Source of the DNA: Bacteroidetes bacterium UKL13-3
GTDB lineage: Bacteria > Bacteroidota > Bacteroidia > UKL13-3
Direction: 5' to 3'
NCBI GenBank assembly: GCA_001602415.1
Contig: CP012155.1
Coordinates: forward strand, 1,302,001-1,366,000
Length of the DNA stretch: 64,000 nucleotides
The notes under the pieces are model-generated. The model saw only the letters and a program-made list of their open reading frames with translations, ran no database searches and was not told the DNA's origin. Below are positions 18,938 to 29,040 of this stretch, piece by piece. Within the stretch, counting starts at the first letter, position 1, and every line of letters begins with the position of its first letter. A program made the translations under genes and the position numbers.

Positions 18938-19415
18938 TCATCTTATTGTTAAATTTTGGGATTTCCCTTTAGCAATAGTAAAGCGTTTCCCATTGTAAGG
19001 ATTGAATTGCTTTCGCAAGATATACGATTTGTCCTACATGGTAAACATAGTGCGCAATTTGTCGGTTGTTTGCTTCTGCCGAAGATTGCAGTTCGTTTCG
19101 TGTGGTTATTATTCCAAGGTCGTTGTCATTTAGATGTTCTAATGCTTTGAATATACAGTTCCAACATAAACCTTCAACGGATTCATCCTTTGCTTCAAAC
19201 TCACTTTCGCGGTTTCTACATTCCTTTTCTCCATCACTGGTTAAAAAATCTGTCCAACGGCTCAACATGTTTCAACTAAGGTGTTTCAGAATAATGGTAA
19301 TACTGTTCGATTCGGGCTTTGGTTTCCAAAACTCACCATCATCAGATAATTTATTGATGGCATCATCTACTAATTTCTTGATTTTTTCAAAGATGCAAAG
19401 GGAGATGGTAAAAGA
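18938..19415 (-). pseudogene. Decayed DUF1572/DinB-superfamily gene
   Basis: Read on the minus strand, homology to the DUF1572 branch of DinB-like proteins begins around 19400 (EKIKKLVDDAINKLSDD, then ESNSITIILKH) and reaches HLS, where the family has HLSGNML. Here the Gly codon is TGA (19274-19272). It resumes with NMLSRWTDFL and continues to AHYVYHVGQIV. Near 18982 a 1-bp frameshift separates WET from FTIAKGKSQN, the usual C-terminus. A Trp conserved after GEKE is Cys. No start codon lies between the upstream TAA (19418-19416) and the homology. At least two disabling changes mark it as a pseudogene. Confidence 0.75.
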
Positions 19416-19500
19416 TTAAATAATGTTTTACTGTTATTTGATTGTGAGATATATCAGAAATTTATTTTATGCCTTGGATAAACTTAATAATTGCTTAACA

Positions 19501-19528
19501 TTGTTAGAGGAGTGGCAATTTACATTTG
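19501..19528 (+). promoter_or_regulatory. Promoter of the phosphate transporter gene
   Basis: TTG at 19501-19503, 17 bp, then TACATTTG at 19521-19528 (exact TAnnTTTG). The ATG is at 19544, giving a very short leader of under 10 nt. Confidence 0.5.
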
Positions 19529-19543
19529 CCGTAAATTTATATT

Positions 19544-20947
19544 ATGTTTGGTTTAGATCCAACCCTCAGCGCATTACTCATTTTCTGTCTTTTGGCAGCA
19601 TTCGCTTTTGAGTTTATTAACGGTTTTCACGATACTGCAAACGCAGTAGCTACCGTAATTTACACCAACTCACTCAAACCTTGGGTTGCTGTTGCATGGT
19701 CAGGCATATGGAATGCGTTTGGCGTTTTTGCTGGAGGTATTACTGTTGCGGTTGGTATAACAAGCTTGTTACCCATTGAGTTGTTAACAGATACCAACAT
19801 TCATCACAGTGTAGCGCTTATCATGGCGCTTCTGCTAACGGCCATTGTTTGGAACTTAGGAACGTGGTATTTGGGAATTCCGTGTTCAAGCTCTCATACG
19901 CTTATTGGTTCTATTCTCGGAGTAGGGTTAGCTTATTCATTCATAGCTGAAAATAAAAATGTTTCATACGTAAACTGGGGTAAAGCTTCTGATATTGGTT
20001 TATCGTTGCTCGTCTCTCCTCTGGTGGGTTTTAGTTTAGCTATTTTGCTAATGTATATACTCCGACAGGTAGTTAAAAATAAATCTATATTCAAGGAACC
20101 TAATACAACTGCACCTCCTCCATTTTGGATTCGAGCTATTTTGTTGATAACATGCACTGGTGTTAGTTTCTCGCATGGCTCGAATGATGGACAAAAAGGT
20201 GTTGGTTTGGTAATGCTTATTTTGATTGCAATAGTTCCTGGTTATTTTGCTATTGATGGAACTAAAGACATTTCTGATTACAAGCATAATATTAAGGAAA
20301 TTCAATCAATAGTCGCCCAAGTTGATCAAACAAGGCTTAATAAATCAGATAGTTTTGAATTTGCAAAGTTCGGATCATTGGTTGCAAGTCTTGACAAACG
20401 ACTCAACTATGCAACTCAATTTGAGTATTTAACTGACAAAGAGAAATATGCTATTCGCAAGGACGTTATTCAGATTAATAAAGCTAGCAAAAAAATGCTT
20501 GAAAGTGCAGATTTGAGTTTGAGTAGCAATGATAAGAAAAAGTTAAAAAGTAAAGTTGAAGAGTTAAAGTCTGTAACAGATTATGCCCCAAGTTGGGTAA
20601 TAATGATGATTGCTATTGCTTTAGGTTTAGGAACAATGGTTGGTTGGAAACGTATTGTAAAAACCATTGGCGAAAAAATTGGTAAACAACACTTAACTTA
20701 TGCTCAAGGCGCTTCATCAGAATTAGTTGCAGCCGGAACTATTGGTTTATCCACTTTTTTTGGTTTACCAGTTAGCACAACCCAAGTTTTATCTTCTGGT
20801 ATTGCGGGAAGTATGGTTGCCAGCAAAGGAGTGAAAAACCTTCAGCCTGCCACCATTAAAAGTATTGCCATTGCTTGGATTCTTACACTGCCTGTTACAG
20901 TCATTCTCTCTGGAGCATTATTCCTCCTTTTTAGAATGATATTATAA
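19544..20947 (+). CDS. Inorganic phosphate transporter, PiT family
   Basis: 467 residues. A cation/phosphate symporter of the inner membrane. Both inverted PiT signatures are visible: GFHDTANAVATVIYT (about residue 29) and SHGSNDGQKGVG (about 209), plus the two pseudo-symmetric GIPCSSSHTLIG and GLPVSTTQVLSS re-entrant motifs. About ten membrane segments are visible. A hydrophilic, lysine-rich insert of roughly 110 residues (about 235-345) with helical/coiled character splits the two halves and would be cytoplasmic. No phoU-like gene is adjacent, unlike many PiT loci. Confidence 0.93.
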   Translation: MFGLDPTLSALLIFCLLAAFAFEFINGFHDTANAVATVIYTNSLKPWVAVAWSGIWNAFGVFAGGITVAVGITSLLPIELLTDTNIHHSVALIMALLLTAIVWNLGTWYLGIPCSSSHTLIGSILGVGLAYSFIAENKNVSYVNWGKASDIGLSLLVSPLVGFSLAILLMYILRQVVKNKSIFKEPNTTAPPPFWIRAILLITCTGVSFSHGSNDGQKGVGLVMLILIAIVPGYFAIDGTKDISDYKHNIKEIQSIVAQVDQTRLNKSDSFEFAKFGSLVASLDKRLNYATQFEYLTDKEKYAIRKDVIQINKASKKMLESADLSLSSNDKKKLKSKVEELKSVTDYAPSWVIMMIAIALGLGTMVGWKRIVKTIGEKIGKQHLTYAQGASSELVAAGTIGLSTFFGLPVSTTQVLSSGIAGSMVASKGVKNLQPATIKSIAIAWILTLPVTVILSGALFLLFRMIL

Positions 20948-20966
20948 ACATTAGTTATTTCATATT

Positions 20967-21008
20967 AAACAGGCTCTTTCTTTATTGATGGAGCCTGTTT
21001 TGTTTTCT
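20967..21008 (+). terminator. Intrinsic terminator after the phosphate transporter gene
   Basis: 10-bp stem AAACAGGCTC/GAGCCTGTTT (20967-20976 with 20991-21000) followed by a T-rich tail. Confidence 0.8.
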
Positions 21009-21027
21009 CTATGAGAAGTCACCACAA

Positions 21028-21055
21028 TAAGTGTATGGATGCACCCATACACTTA
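21028..21055. repeat. Inverted repeat in the PiT-ADH intergenic region
   Basis: 11-bp perfect arms TAAGTGTATGG/CCATACACTTA around a 6-nt loop, with no T tract after it. It is not an obvious terminator. The remainder of 20948-21237 shows nothing else I can name. Confidence 0.5.
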
Positions 21056-21237
21056 CTGCTTATTACAAGTTCGGTGTAAAAGTATATAGTTTATCCTAAC
21101 ATGTGTGAATGTTGTCATAGCTTGATGAATCAGTTTAGAAGTTCCTAGAAAGATGGATACAAAGTTTATGTTTATATAAAATCCAATACCATGTTAATCT
21201 AGATAGAACCAACAAGTTATTAAGTATTCTAGAGTCT

Positions 21238-22281
21238 TTACAATGTATCCATATCAATCACAAAACGGTATTTTACATCCGATTTAAGCATGCGTTCGTA
21301 TGCCTCGTTTATGTCTTTCATCGAAATCAACTCTATATCGCTCATGATGTTGTGTTGGGCGCAATAATCCAACATCTCTTGTGTTTCGGCAATACCACCA
21401 ATTAATGAGCCCGAAAGTTTTCTTCGTTTACCAATTAGGCTAAAAGCAGCAACTTGAGCAGGAGTAGGAGCTGCCCCAAGCAAAATCATAGCTCCATCTA
21501 ATTTTAACAATTGAATAAAGGCGTTCACATCATGAGCAGCCGACACCGTATCAACAATAAAATCGAATGTTCCGGCCAATTTATTCATATCAGCTACATT
21601 TGTTGTTAACTCAAAATGATGTGCTCCCAATTTTTCGGCATCAACTTTTTTGGATGCGCTTGTGCTAAGCATGGTTACCTCCGCTCCGAACGAAACAGCA
21701 AACTTAACTGCCATGTGACCTAAACCTCCCAAACCTAAAACAGCAACTTTATGACCTTTGCCAACTTTCCAATGGCGAAGGGGGGAATAAGTTGTGATGC
21801 CAGCACAAAGCAATGGTGCAACACGTTTTAAATCCAATTTATCAGAAATTTTTAAGGTATATTTTTCATCAACCACCATATTGTTTGAGTAGCCACCATA
21901 AGTTGGTAACTTCTCTCCGGTAGGAATATTGTTGTAGGTCCCTAACGATCCTTTGTCACAGTATTGTTCTAGTCCAGCTGCGCAACTCGGGCAAGTGCGA
22001 CATGAATCTACAAAGCAACCAACTCCGGCTAAATCGCCAACTTTAAATTGGGTAACTTGCGAACCAACTGCTGCAACTTTTCCCACAATCTCGTGACCAG
22101 GTACAATGGGATAAATAGTGCCATGCCATTCATTGCGCACTTGGTGCAAATCAGAGTGACACACTCCGCAGTATTGAATTTCGATGAGAACATCAGAAGC
22201 TCCAAGGTTCCTACGTTGAAACTGAAAATCGCTCAACGGAGATGTGGTATTGAATGCTGCGTAACCTTTTGATTGGATCAT
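21238..22281 (-). CDS. Zinc-dependent alcohol dehydrogenase (YahK/cinnamyl-alcohol dehydrogenase type)
   Basis: 347 residues, a medium-chain dehydrogenase/reductase that interconverts aldehydes and primary alcohols with NADP(H). Catalytic zinc ligands: Cys in CGVCHSD, His in PGHEIVGKV. Structural zinc: four Cys in CFVDSCRTCPSCAAGLEQYC. The Rossmann motif GLGGLGHMAVKFA (about residue 175) is followed by LSTSASKK, the Ser/Lys pair expected for NADP preference. Substrate in vivo is unknown. Single gene with no operon partner. Confidence 0.9.
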   Translation of the reverse strand: MIQSKGYAAFNTTSPLSDFQFQRRNLGASDVLIEIQYCGVCHSDLHQVRNEWHGTIYPIVPGHEIVGKVAAVGSQVTQFKVGDLAGVGCFVDSCRTCPSCAAGLEQYCDKGSLGTYNNIPTGEKLPTYGGYSNNMVVDEKYTLKISDKLDLKRVAPLLCAGITTYSPLRHWKVGKGHKVAVLGLGGLGHMAVKFAVSFGAEVTMLSTSASKKVDAEKLGAHHFELTTNVADMNKLAGTFDFIVDTVSAAHDVNAFIQLLKLDGAMILLGAAPTPAQVAAFSLIGKRRKLSGSLIGGIAETQEMLDYCAQHNIMSDIELISMKDINEAYERMLKSDVKYRFVIDMDTL

Positions 22282-22339
22282 GAATAGTGATATTGATGTT
22301 AAGAATATTTGAGAAGATAGATGAGTTTTAGTTACAAAC

Positions 22340-25048
22340 CTACTCGCGTATCAATTGAATCGTTCCTCTTTTGGGATTGTTTTTGAGCTCGTTCAGGTAT
22401 TGTTCGTATATATCACACGTGTAAAAATACACACCATTGGAACATTCAACTTTTGTATCCATACTTGTTCCATCCCAGCCAATATCTAGGTTATCGGTTT
22501 CAAAAACCAAGCCACCCCAACGGTTATAAATACGTAATTTTATGTGATCGATAAAACGATAAGGAAATGGTCGTAATACATCATTTTTACCATCATTATT
22601 GGGTGTAAATACATTTGGGATTTGGTATAGCGGACAATTATCTATACAAACCGAATCTTGAATAAAACTTTCATTGTTAAAGGAATCTATACCTGTAACG
22701 GCATAACAACCGGCTATCGAGAATTTCAAAATTTCCCTTGCATCAATGTAATTAAGTATGGCAGCATTGCCGCTTGCAATTTTTACAAACGAGTCGGATA
22801 ATATTTTTTTGTAGTAAACATTGTAACCCACAACATCATCGGCACATTGTTGGCGTGGAATCCAAGATAGTTTATTGCTGAAATCATTAAACACATCGCA
22901 GGGTGGAACAACACTCAAAATGGGTTGACAGGGTCTCACTGTGTCAACCGGGGTGCCACATATTTCTTGCGAATTATTAAATAAATCTTGAAGGTAAAAT
23001 GAATAGGAACCTTTTGATTTTACATAATAACAATATGAAATGCCATTCACCAATCCTGTATCGTTGTATGTTCTGGATGTGGTTGTTGTTACCGAATCAA
23101 ATATTCCAGTTGAATTATTTTTGCGGTATACGGTATAACTGTTGTTTATCCATGGAACATTTTCACCAATGTTTAAAATATTGGTATTATCGGTTGAATA
23201 AATATTGTTGTAAAGTGATGCTGCCTGAGGACTTACATCGGCAAAAGTGGTAACCCCAAAAGAATCGTATTGTAACTCAATTTTGTAACTATATTGGTTA
23301 CTCAGTGTGTTAATATTAGAATCAATAAGTGATGAATCGCCAATACTGGCAAAAGTAGGATAAGTAGCTGTGGCAAATGTGCTATAGTTACCTGTAATAC
23401 CGTTGGTTAAAATGCCTCTTTTAAACACCAATTTGTAAGGTGGAGTATAAATGGTAGTATCCAATGTGTCTGGTCGCAACCAAGACAGTTTTAGGGCGCC
23501 ATTAAGAGCATTGGTAGTGGTTACAGATACATTTGTGATAATGGGTTTGCTACGAATAATTGCATCACAAATTTCAGTTGATGCATAACTTTCCGATGAT
23601 AAGCCTCCAATGAAACTTCCATTAGCACTGCGAGCTGGGAATACTGCAACAATGCGGTAACAATAATTAATAAGGGGAGAGAGGCCTTGTCCGTTGTTGT
23701 CATCGTAAAAAGACGTATCTGTTGTAGCAAAAACATTGCTTCTTACTTCTCCAATAAGTTTAAATCCGGTTGTTGCAGGAATACCCGTTTCACAAAATGC
23801 CGGGTTCCAAAAGGAACTATCAATTCGCCTGTAAACCTTATATCTATTCGATAGTTGGCAGGTATCTTTTGACCAACTGATGCGGAAACCATTTCCAATT
23901 TGTTTGGCGGTTACATTTTTAGGAGCAGGGCCAATAACTTTAATATTAAAGGTTGTGTATCCAGCTCCGTTCGATACATTGTAATCGTCCTTGGCTTCAA
24001 TGGTTGCTTGGTAGGAAGCATTGCGAATGTGACTGCAATCTGTTTTCCATATAAATTTTGTGGTGGCAATGCTCAATCCCACACCCGGATTGGGCGAAAA
24101 AAATGCAGGCTTAATAGGTACTTGAAAAGGAGCCCCGTATCCTCTGATGGTAATGGTTTGTATATTGTTATCGGTTGCAGTGATGATTGAACTAACAGAA
24201 TCACCTGCAACCACGCAGCTATTGTTAACCTTGGTAACTAACGGTACATCGTTTACACAATCTCTAATTCTGATTTGCATATCACGCACCACAAACCCAA
24301 CCAGCAATCCATTTCGGAATTCGGATACTTTAATAGCTATATTGTACAATCCCGGAACGATTGATTTTGACCAAAACAGGGTTCCATTTTGTGGGTTAAT
24401 GGCAAAACTATCGGAAGCACGTGGGTTTTCGTAATTGGGCACATCTTCGCCAGTACCCATTCGAGGAGTGGTTAACGAATAAACCAAACTATCTCCATCT
24501 GGATCATAAGAGCCAGGATTGTGCAGGTATAAAAACTGTAAACAACCATCAACAATAGGAGGAACAGTAAGGATAGGCGATTGGTTATTGCCAATGGTGG
24601 AACTAATTCGAATTAAACTCTCTACAAAAAAAGCAGTGTTACTAGATTGCCCGCCATTAATATTGATAATACCATCAACACGGTTTTGCTCGGTAATGCT
24701 CACAATAAAAACACCATCCGTTTGATACTCGTGTTCAAAGGTATAAACGTTTTTTTGAATGTTGGCACTCACATTTGTTCTACTGGTTCGTGGTGCAACA
24801 TCATTTTTATTATCTCCCCAATAAATAGTTACAGTTTCAGTAAATCGGTTTGCGCGAGATTGAGGATCGGTATAAGTTGTTACAGTAATTTTATACCTTC
24901 TACCCGAAACTTGAGCGTAGGTAATTTCTCCTGCACGGTAGTGGGTAGCATACACATCAGTACACAACAACATACCCACCAATATTATGATATAGAATGA
25001 AAAATATTTCAACTGCGTATTATAGGGGATAATAAGTTTAAGTGGCAA
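22340..25048 (-). CDS. Large secreted protein with T9SS type B (gliding-motility) sorting domain
   Basis: 902 residues. Signal-anchor-like N-terminus (about 17-36, ending VYATHY), then Ig/PKD-like beta domains, several fibronectin-type-III-like modules (about 370-790) with many TD/SY strand repeats, and a C-terminal type B sorting domain (CHU_C family, about 815-902) starting NVFTPNNDGKND and including IYNRWGGLVFET and GVYFYTCDI. The sorting domain directs export through the T9SS to the cell surface or medium. It is a likely adhesin or matrix protein rather than an enzyme, since no catalytic motif is visible. Monocistronic. Confidence 0.9.
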   Translation of the reverse strand: MPLKLIIPYNTQLKYFSFYIIILVGMLLCTDVYATHYRAGEITYAQVSGRRYKITVTTYTDPQSRANRFTETVTIYWGDNKNDVAPRTSRTNVSANIQKNVYTFEHEYQTDGVFIVSITEQNRVDGIININGGQSSNTAFFVESLIRISSTIGNNQSPILTVPPIVDGCLQFLYLHNPGSYDPDGDSLVYSLTTPRMGTGEDVPNYENPRASDSFAINPQNGTLFWSKSIVPGLYNIAIKVSEFRNGLLVGFVVRDMQIRIRDCVNDVPLVTKVNNSCVVAGDSVSSIITATDNNIQTITIRGYGAPFQVPIKPAFFSPNPGVGLSIATTKFIWKTDCSHIRNASYQATIEAKDDYNVSNGAGYTTFNIKVIGPAPKNVTAKQIGNGFRISWSKDTCQLSNRYKVYRRIDSSFWNPAFCETGIPATTGFKLIGEVRSNVFATTDTSFYDDNNGQGLSPLINYCYRIVAVFPARSANGSFIGGLSSESYASTEICDAIIRSKPIITNVSVTTTNALNGALKLSWLRPDTLDTTIYTPPYKLVFKRGILTNGITGNYSTFATATYPTFASIGDSSLIDSNINTLSNQYSYKIELQYDSFGVTTFADVSPQAASLYNNIYSTDNTNILNIGENVPWINNSYTVYRKNNSTGIFDSVTTTTSRTYNDTGLVNGISYCYYVKSKGSYSFYLQDLFNNSQEICGTPVDTVRPCQPILSVVPPCDVFNDFSNKLSWIPRQQCADDVVGYNVYYKKILSDSFVKIASGNAAILNYIDAREILKFSIAGCYAVTGIDSFNNESFIQDSVCIDNCPLYQIPNVFTPNNDGKNDVLRPFPYRFIDHIKLRIYNRWGGLVFETDNLDIGWDGTSMDTKVECSNGVYFYTCDIYEQYLNELKNNPKRGTIQLIRE

Positions 25049-25090
25049 TATACGGAATTATAGATTACAAATTAGTTGGCTAAGTTGCAT

Positions 25091-25125
25091 AAAAAATCCC
25101 GTTGCCAGTATTATGACAACGGGAT
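25091..25125 (-). terminator. Intrinsic terminator of the sdh operon
   Basis: Stem ATCCCGTTG/CAACGGGAT with a 12-nt loop (25096-25125); on the minus strand it is followed by six T. It lies just past the sdhB stop at 25149. Confidence 0.8.
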
Positions 25126-25148
25126 GATTGATTATCAATTTCTATGTG

Positions 25149-25904
25149 TTATGCAGTTAAGGATGCTCCCAGGAACTCACGGTTCATACGAGCGATATTA
25201 CTTAACGAAATTCCTTTAGGACATTCAGCCTCACAAGCACCGGTATTAGTGCATGATCCAAAACCTTCGGCATCCATTTGGGCAACCATGTTTAATGCAC
25301 GTTGTTGGCGCTCAGGAACTCCTTGTGGTAATAAAGCCAATTGCGATATTTTTGCTGATGTAAACAACATTGCCGAAGCATTTTTACAAGCCGCTACACA
25401 AGCTCCACAACCAATACAAGCCGCTGCTGCAAATGCTTCATCAGCGTTTACTTTGGATATAGGTAAGCTGTTTGCATCTTGTGCGTTTCCGGTATTAACC
25501 GAAATGTAACCGCCTGATGCAATAATTCTATCAAATGCCGAACGGTTTACCATTAAATCTTTAATTACCGGGAAAGCTTTTGCTCTCCATGGTTCAACTA
25601 CGATGGTGTCGTTATTTTTGAATGAGCGCATATGCAATTGGCAGGTAGTAACTCCTTTTAACGGACCGTGCGGACGGCCATTAATAAACATGCTGCACAT
25701 TCCACAAATACCTTCACGGCAATCGTGGTCAAACGCCACTGGATCTTTACCTTCAATAATTAGGCGCTCATTTAATACGTCAAACATTTCCAAAAACGAC
25801 ATATCCTCTGAAACATTAGGTACATTATATGTTTCAAATTTGCCGCTCTCGTTATTATTTTTTTGTCTCCACACCTTTAGTGTGATATTCATATTTCCGC
25901 TCAT
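25149..25904 (-). CDS. sdhB: Succinate dehydrogenase/fumarate reductase iron-sulfur subunit
   Basis: 251 residues. Electron-transfer subunit between the flavoprotein and the membrane quinone site. All three clusters are visible: [2Fe-2S] CREGICGMC...C (about residues 63-87), [4Fe-4S] [11 protein letters not shown], and the third cluster in [14 protein letters not shown]. It is the last gene of the sdhC-sdhA-sdhB operon, 99 bp after sdhA, with a terminator behind it. The 99-bp gap holds a perfect 18-bp palindrome. Confidence 0.95.
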   Translation of the reverse strand: MSGNMNITLKVWRQKNNNESGKFETYNVPNVSEDMSFLEMFDVLNERLIIEGKDPVAFDHDCREGICGMCSMFINGRPHGPLKGVTTCQLHMRSFKNNDTIVVEPWRAKAFPVIKDLMVNRSAFDRIIASGGYISVNTGNAQDANSLPISKVNADEAFAAAACIGCGACVAACKNASAMLFTSAKISQLALLPQGVPERQQRALNMVAQMDAEGFGSCTNTGACEAECPKGISLSNIARMNREFLGASLTA

Positions 25905-25965
25905 TGTGTTATTATTTGTGAATTGAGATTTAAGATTTAAGAGGTATCAAGCGATTTTGTCAACC

Positions 25966-25983
25966 TCCCGATAGCTATCGGGA
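25966..25983. repeat. 18-bp perfect palindrome between sdhA and sdhB
   Basis: TCCCGATAGCTATCGGGA is its own reverse complement. In the transcript of the minus-strand operon it could form a hairpin between two cistrons. Confidence 0.7.
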
Positions 25984-26003
25984 CACTTAATCAACTTAAT
26001 TAC

Positions 26004-28013
26004 TTATTTATAGCTACGTTGTGCAATTTTGATGTTTTCGTATTTCAACTCTTCTTTGTGTAATTCCCACTCGTGGTTGCCTTTATTTTCCCAAGCAGCT
26101 ACATACGCAAAGTTTTCATCATCGCGCAGAGCTTCACCTTCTTCGGTTTGGTATTCTGCACGGAAGTGACCACCACAACTTTCGTTACGGTTCAACGCAT
26201 CTATACACATCAATTCACCTAGTTCAAGGAAATCGGCAACGCGACCTGCTTTTTCCAACTCAGGGTTCATGCTGTTAGCCTCGCCCGGAACACGAACATC
26301 TTTCCAAAATTCTTCACGTAATGCGCGAATTTCGCTAATGGCTTCTTTCAAACCTGATTCAGTGCGCTCCATACCACATTTGTTCCACATAATTAAACCC
26401 AGTTTCTTGTGGAAATAATCAACTGATTTGGAGCCGTTAACAGTAATTAATTTATCAATGCGAGACTGAGCTTCTTTCTCAGCAATTTCAAATGCATCGT
26501 GAGAAGTAGGGATGGCCTGTGTGCGAATTTCGCTATTTAGATAGGCTCCAATTGTGTAAGGGATTACGAAATAACCATCAGCCAAACCTTGCATTAATGC
26601 CGATGCTCCCAAACGGTTCGCACCGTGATCAGAGAAGTTCGCTTCACCCAAAGCATATAATCCGGGCACAGTTGTCATCAAGTTATAGTCAACCCAAAGT
26701 CCGCCCATTGTATAATGCACTGCAGGGTAAATCATCATTGGGTTTTCGTAAGGATCAACTCCAGTGATTTGTTTGTACATATCGAATAAGTTACCGTATT
26801 TCTCGGCCACTACATCTTTTCCCATTTGAAGAATTTGAGCATCGGTAGGGTTGTGTAGGCCTTTTTTAGTAGCCTCGATACGACCGTAGCGCATCATGTT
26901 AAATTTGAAATCAAGATATACAGCTTCACCTGTTTTGTTAACACCATAACCGGCATCACATCTTTCTTTAGCTGCACGAGATGCAACATCGCGCGGAACT
27001 AAGTTACCGAAAGCAGGGTAGCGTCTTTCTAGATAGTAGTCGCGATCTTCTTCTTTTAAATCATTCGGGTTTAGCTTTCCTGTGCGAATAGCTTCAGCAT
27101 CTTCTTTGCGCTTTGGCACCCATATACGCCCATCATTACGCAACGACTCACTCATCAATGTTAATTTTGATTGGTGATCGCCTGAAACAGGAATACAAGT
27201 AGGGTGAATTTGTGTAAAGCAAGGATTACCAAAGAATGCACCTTTTTTGTGTGCTTTCCATGCTGCTGTTACGTTACTTCCCATTGCGTTGGTTGAAAGG
27301 TAAAATACGTTACCGTATCCGCCTGTACACAATAATACTGCATGTCCGAAGTGGCGCTCCAATTTGCCCGTTATCAAATCGCGGGCAATAATACCACGAC
27401 ATTTACCATCGATATTTACAATGTCGAGCATTTCGTGGCGAGAGTAAATTTGTACGGCTCCCATACCTACTTGGCGCTCAAGACCTGAGTAAGCTCCTAA
27501 TAATAGTTGCTGACCAGTTTGTCCTGCAGCGTAAAAAGTACGTTGAACCTGAGTTCCACCGAATGAACGGTTGCTCAACAATCCTCCGTATTCGCGGGCA
27601 AATGGTACACCTTGAGCCACGCATTGATCGATGATATTACCACTTACTTCAGCTAAACGATGAACGTTTCCTTCGCGTGCACGGTAATCGCCACCTTTAA
27701 TAGTATCATAAAACAAACGATATATTGAGTCTCCATCGTTTTGATAGTTTTTAGCTGCATTGATTCCACCTTGAGCCGCTATTGAGTGCGCGCGTCTTGG
27801 CGAATCTTGAAAACAAAATACTTTAACTTTATAACCCATTTCGGCTAGCGAAGCCGCAGCAGCCGAGCCTGCTAATCCCGAACCTACTACAATAATCTCC
27901 AAGCTACGTTTGTTAGCAGGGTTTACCAATGGAACCGTTGAACGGTATTTGGTCCACTTTTGTTCTAAGTTTCCTTCAGGAATTTTAGAATCTAATTTTG
28001 TTGAAGTTGACAT
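26004..28013 (-). CDS. sdhA: Succinate dehydrogenase/fumarate reductase flavoprotein subunit
   Basis: 669 residues. Oxidises succinate at a covalently bound FAD. The dinucleotide motif [17 protein letters not shown] (about residue 37), the FAD-linking histidine segment [15 protein letters not shown], the active-site [10 protein letters not shown], and the catalytic Arg region [17 protein letters not shown] are present, as is the C-terminal [17 protein letters not shown]. The length and sequence fit the Bacteroidota type with a di-haem cytochrome b partner. It lies between sdhC (18 bp) and sdhB (99 bp). Confidence 0.96.
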   Translation of the reverse strand: MSTSTKLDSKIPEGNLEQKWTKYRSTVPLVNPANKRSLEIIVVGSGLAGSAAAASLAEMGYKVKVFCFQDSPRRAHSIAAQGGINAAKNYQNDGDSIYRLFYDTIKGGDYRAREGNVHRLAEVSGNIIDQCVAQGVPFAREYGGLLSNRSFGGTQVQRTFYAAGQTGQQLLLGAYSGLERQVGMGAVQIYSRHEMLDIVNIDGKCRGIIARDLITGKLERHFGHAVLLCTGGYGNVFYLSTNAMGSNVTAAWKAHKKGAFFGNPCFTQIHPTCIPVSGDHQSKLTLMSESLRNDGRIWVPKRKEDAEAIRTGKLNPNDLKEEDRDYYLERRYPAFGNLVPRDVASRAAKERCDAGYGVNKTGEAVYLDFKFNMMRYGRIEATKKGLHNPTDAQILQMGKDVVAEKYGNLFDMYKQITGVDPYENPMMIYPAVHYTMGGLWVDYNLMTTVPGLYALGEANFSDHGANRLGASALMQGLADGYFVIPYTIGAYLNSEIRTQAIPTSHDAFEIAEKEAQSRIDKLITVNGSKSVDYFHKKLGLIMWNKCGMERTESGLKEAISEIRALREEFWKDVRVPGEANSMNPELEKAGRVADFLELGELMCIDALNRNESCGGHFRAEYQTEEGEALRDDENFAYVAAWENKGNHEWELHKEELKYENIKIAQRSYK

Positions 28014-28031
28014 ATATAAGGTGTTAATATT

Positions 28032-28820
28032 TTACTTGAAGAAAAAATATAATGGCATAGCAGCAAAACTTGCTGGTATAAGTATAGCAAATACCCAGAG
28101 GCTAATGTTTTTGATTAACGGGGTATATTTTGGGTGATTGATGCCCACTGTTTGAAATCCACTTTGAAACCCATGGTATAAATGGAAGGCAATTGCGCCC
28201 ATTGAAATGAGGTATATTAAAACGATAAACGGATTAGTAAATTCTTCCTTTACCTCGGCAAATAAATCTTTCACTACAATAATTTTGTTATCACCAACAA
28301 TAATTTCTTCCATTTTTTTATCAATGGAGGCTGGATTTCCTTCACCATCCACAAATGGAGTTGAAGTCATTTCACCACTGATCATACTTTGGGTATATTG
28401 CCTATATGGAACATGTCCAAATTTGTATGAGTACCAAAAGTCTGACATGTGTACTACAATGAAAACCAAAATGATTGTACCTAAAATGCCCATATTGCGT
28501 GATGTCCAGTGACTATTGGCTTTCCCGTTAACAACAGCATAACCAACTGGGCGAGCCGTTCTGTTTTTGTATACTAAATGCAGTCCTTTAAATGCATGGA
28601 ATAAAATACTTGCATACAATACATAAGATACTGTTTTAATCAAAGGATTGGTGGTCATAAAAACGGAGTACATGTTAAATGATAAACCATCATCTGCTTT
28701 GAATAACTGGAAATTGCCAATAACATGGATGAGCAAGAATGAACAAAGAAATAATCCTGTTAATGCCACTGATAACTTTTGGCCGATTGAAGAACTAAAT
28801 AGTTTTGATAACCAATTCAT
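28032..28820 (-). CDS. sdhC: Succinate dehydrogenase cytochrome b subunit
   Basis: 262 residues from the ATG at 28820 (MNWLSKLF); an upstream in-frame ATG at 28859 would fall inside the promoter. Five membrane helices with haem-ligand candidates in the segments LIHVIGNFQ, FHAFKGLHLVY, VVHMSDFWY and FHLYHGFQSG, the pattern of di-haem B-type succinate:quinone reductases. A hydrophilic insert of about 60 residues sits between helices III and IV. First gene of sdhCAB; a TAAATTTG -7 box precedes it. Confidence 0.92.
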   Translation of the reverse strand: MNWLSKLFSSSIGQKLSVALTGLFLCSFLLIHVIGNFQLFKADDGLSFNMYSVFMTTNPLIKTVSYVLYASILFHAFKGLHLVYKNRTARPVGYAVVNGKANSHWTSRNMGILGTIILVFIVVHMSDFWYSYKFGHVPYRQYTQSMISGEMTSTPFVDGEGNPASIDKKMEEIIVGDNKIIVVKDLFAEVKEEFTNPFIVLIYLISMGAIAFHLYHGFQSGFQTVGINHPKYTPLIKNISLWVFAILIPASFAAMPLYFFFK

Positions 28821-28856
28821 AATATTGTTTGGATAAATGTTAATTTTTAGCGAGCG

Positions 28857-28864
28857 CAAATTTA
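28857..28864 (-). promoter_or_regulatory. -7 box (TAAATTTG) of the sdhCAB operon
   Basis: Exact TAnnTTTG on the minus strand, 36 bp before the sdhC ATG at 28820. No -33 element at the usual spacing was clear. Confidence 0.45.
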
Positions 28865-29040
28865 TGCATACCCACGTTCTATCCTATTTTAACAATCCAC
28901 AATTGTTTATTTGTAATGTATCTAAACAACGTATTTTTGTCATTTACATTTAAAACCAACAAATAAATTAAAGGTTTACTTTTCTAATCGTTTCAATTGT
29001 CACATTTTTGACGGCTAATAATCTAAGCAAACTCATAAAC

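Noticed and set aside
19423-19611. Plus-strand frame starting MFYCYLIVRYIRN upstream of the phosphate transporter
   Set aside because: It overlaps the true start region, spans the promoter and ends inside the PiT gene in another frame.
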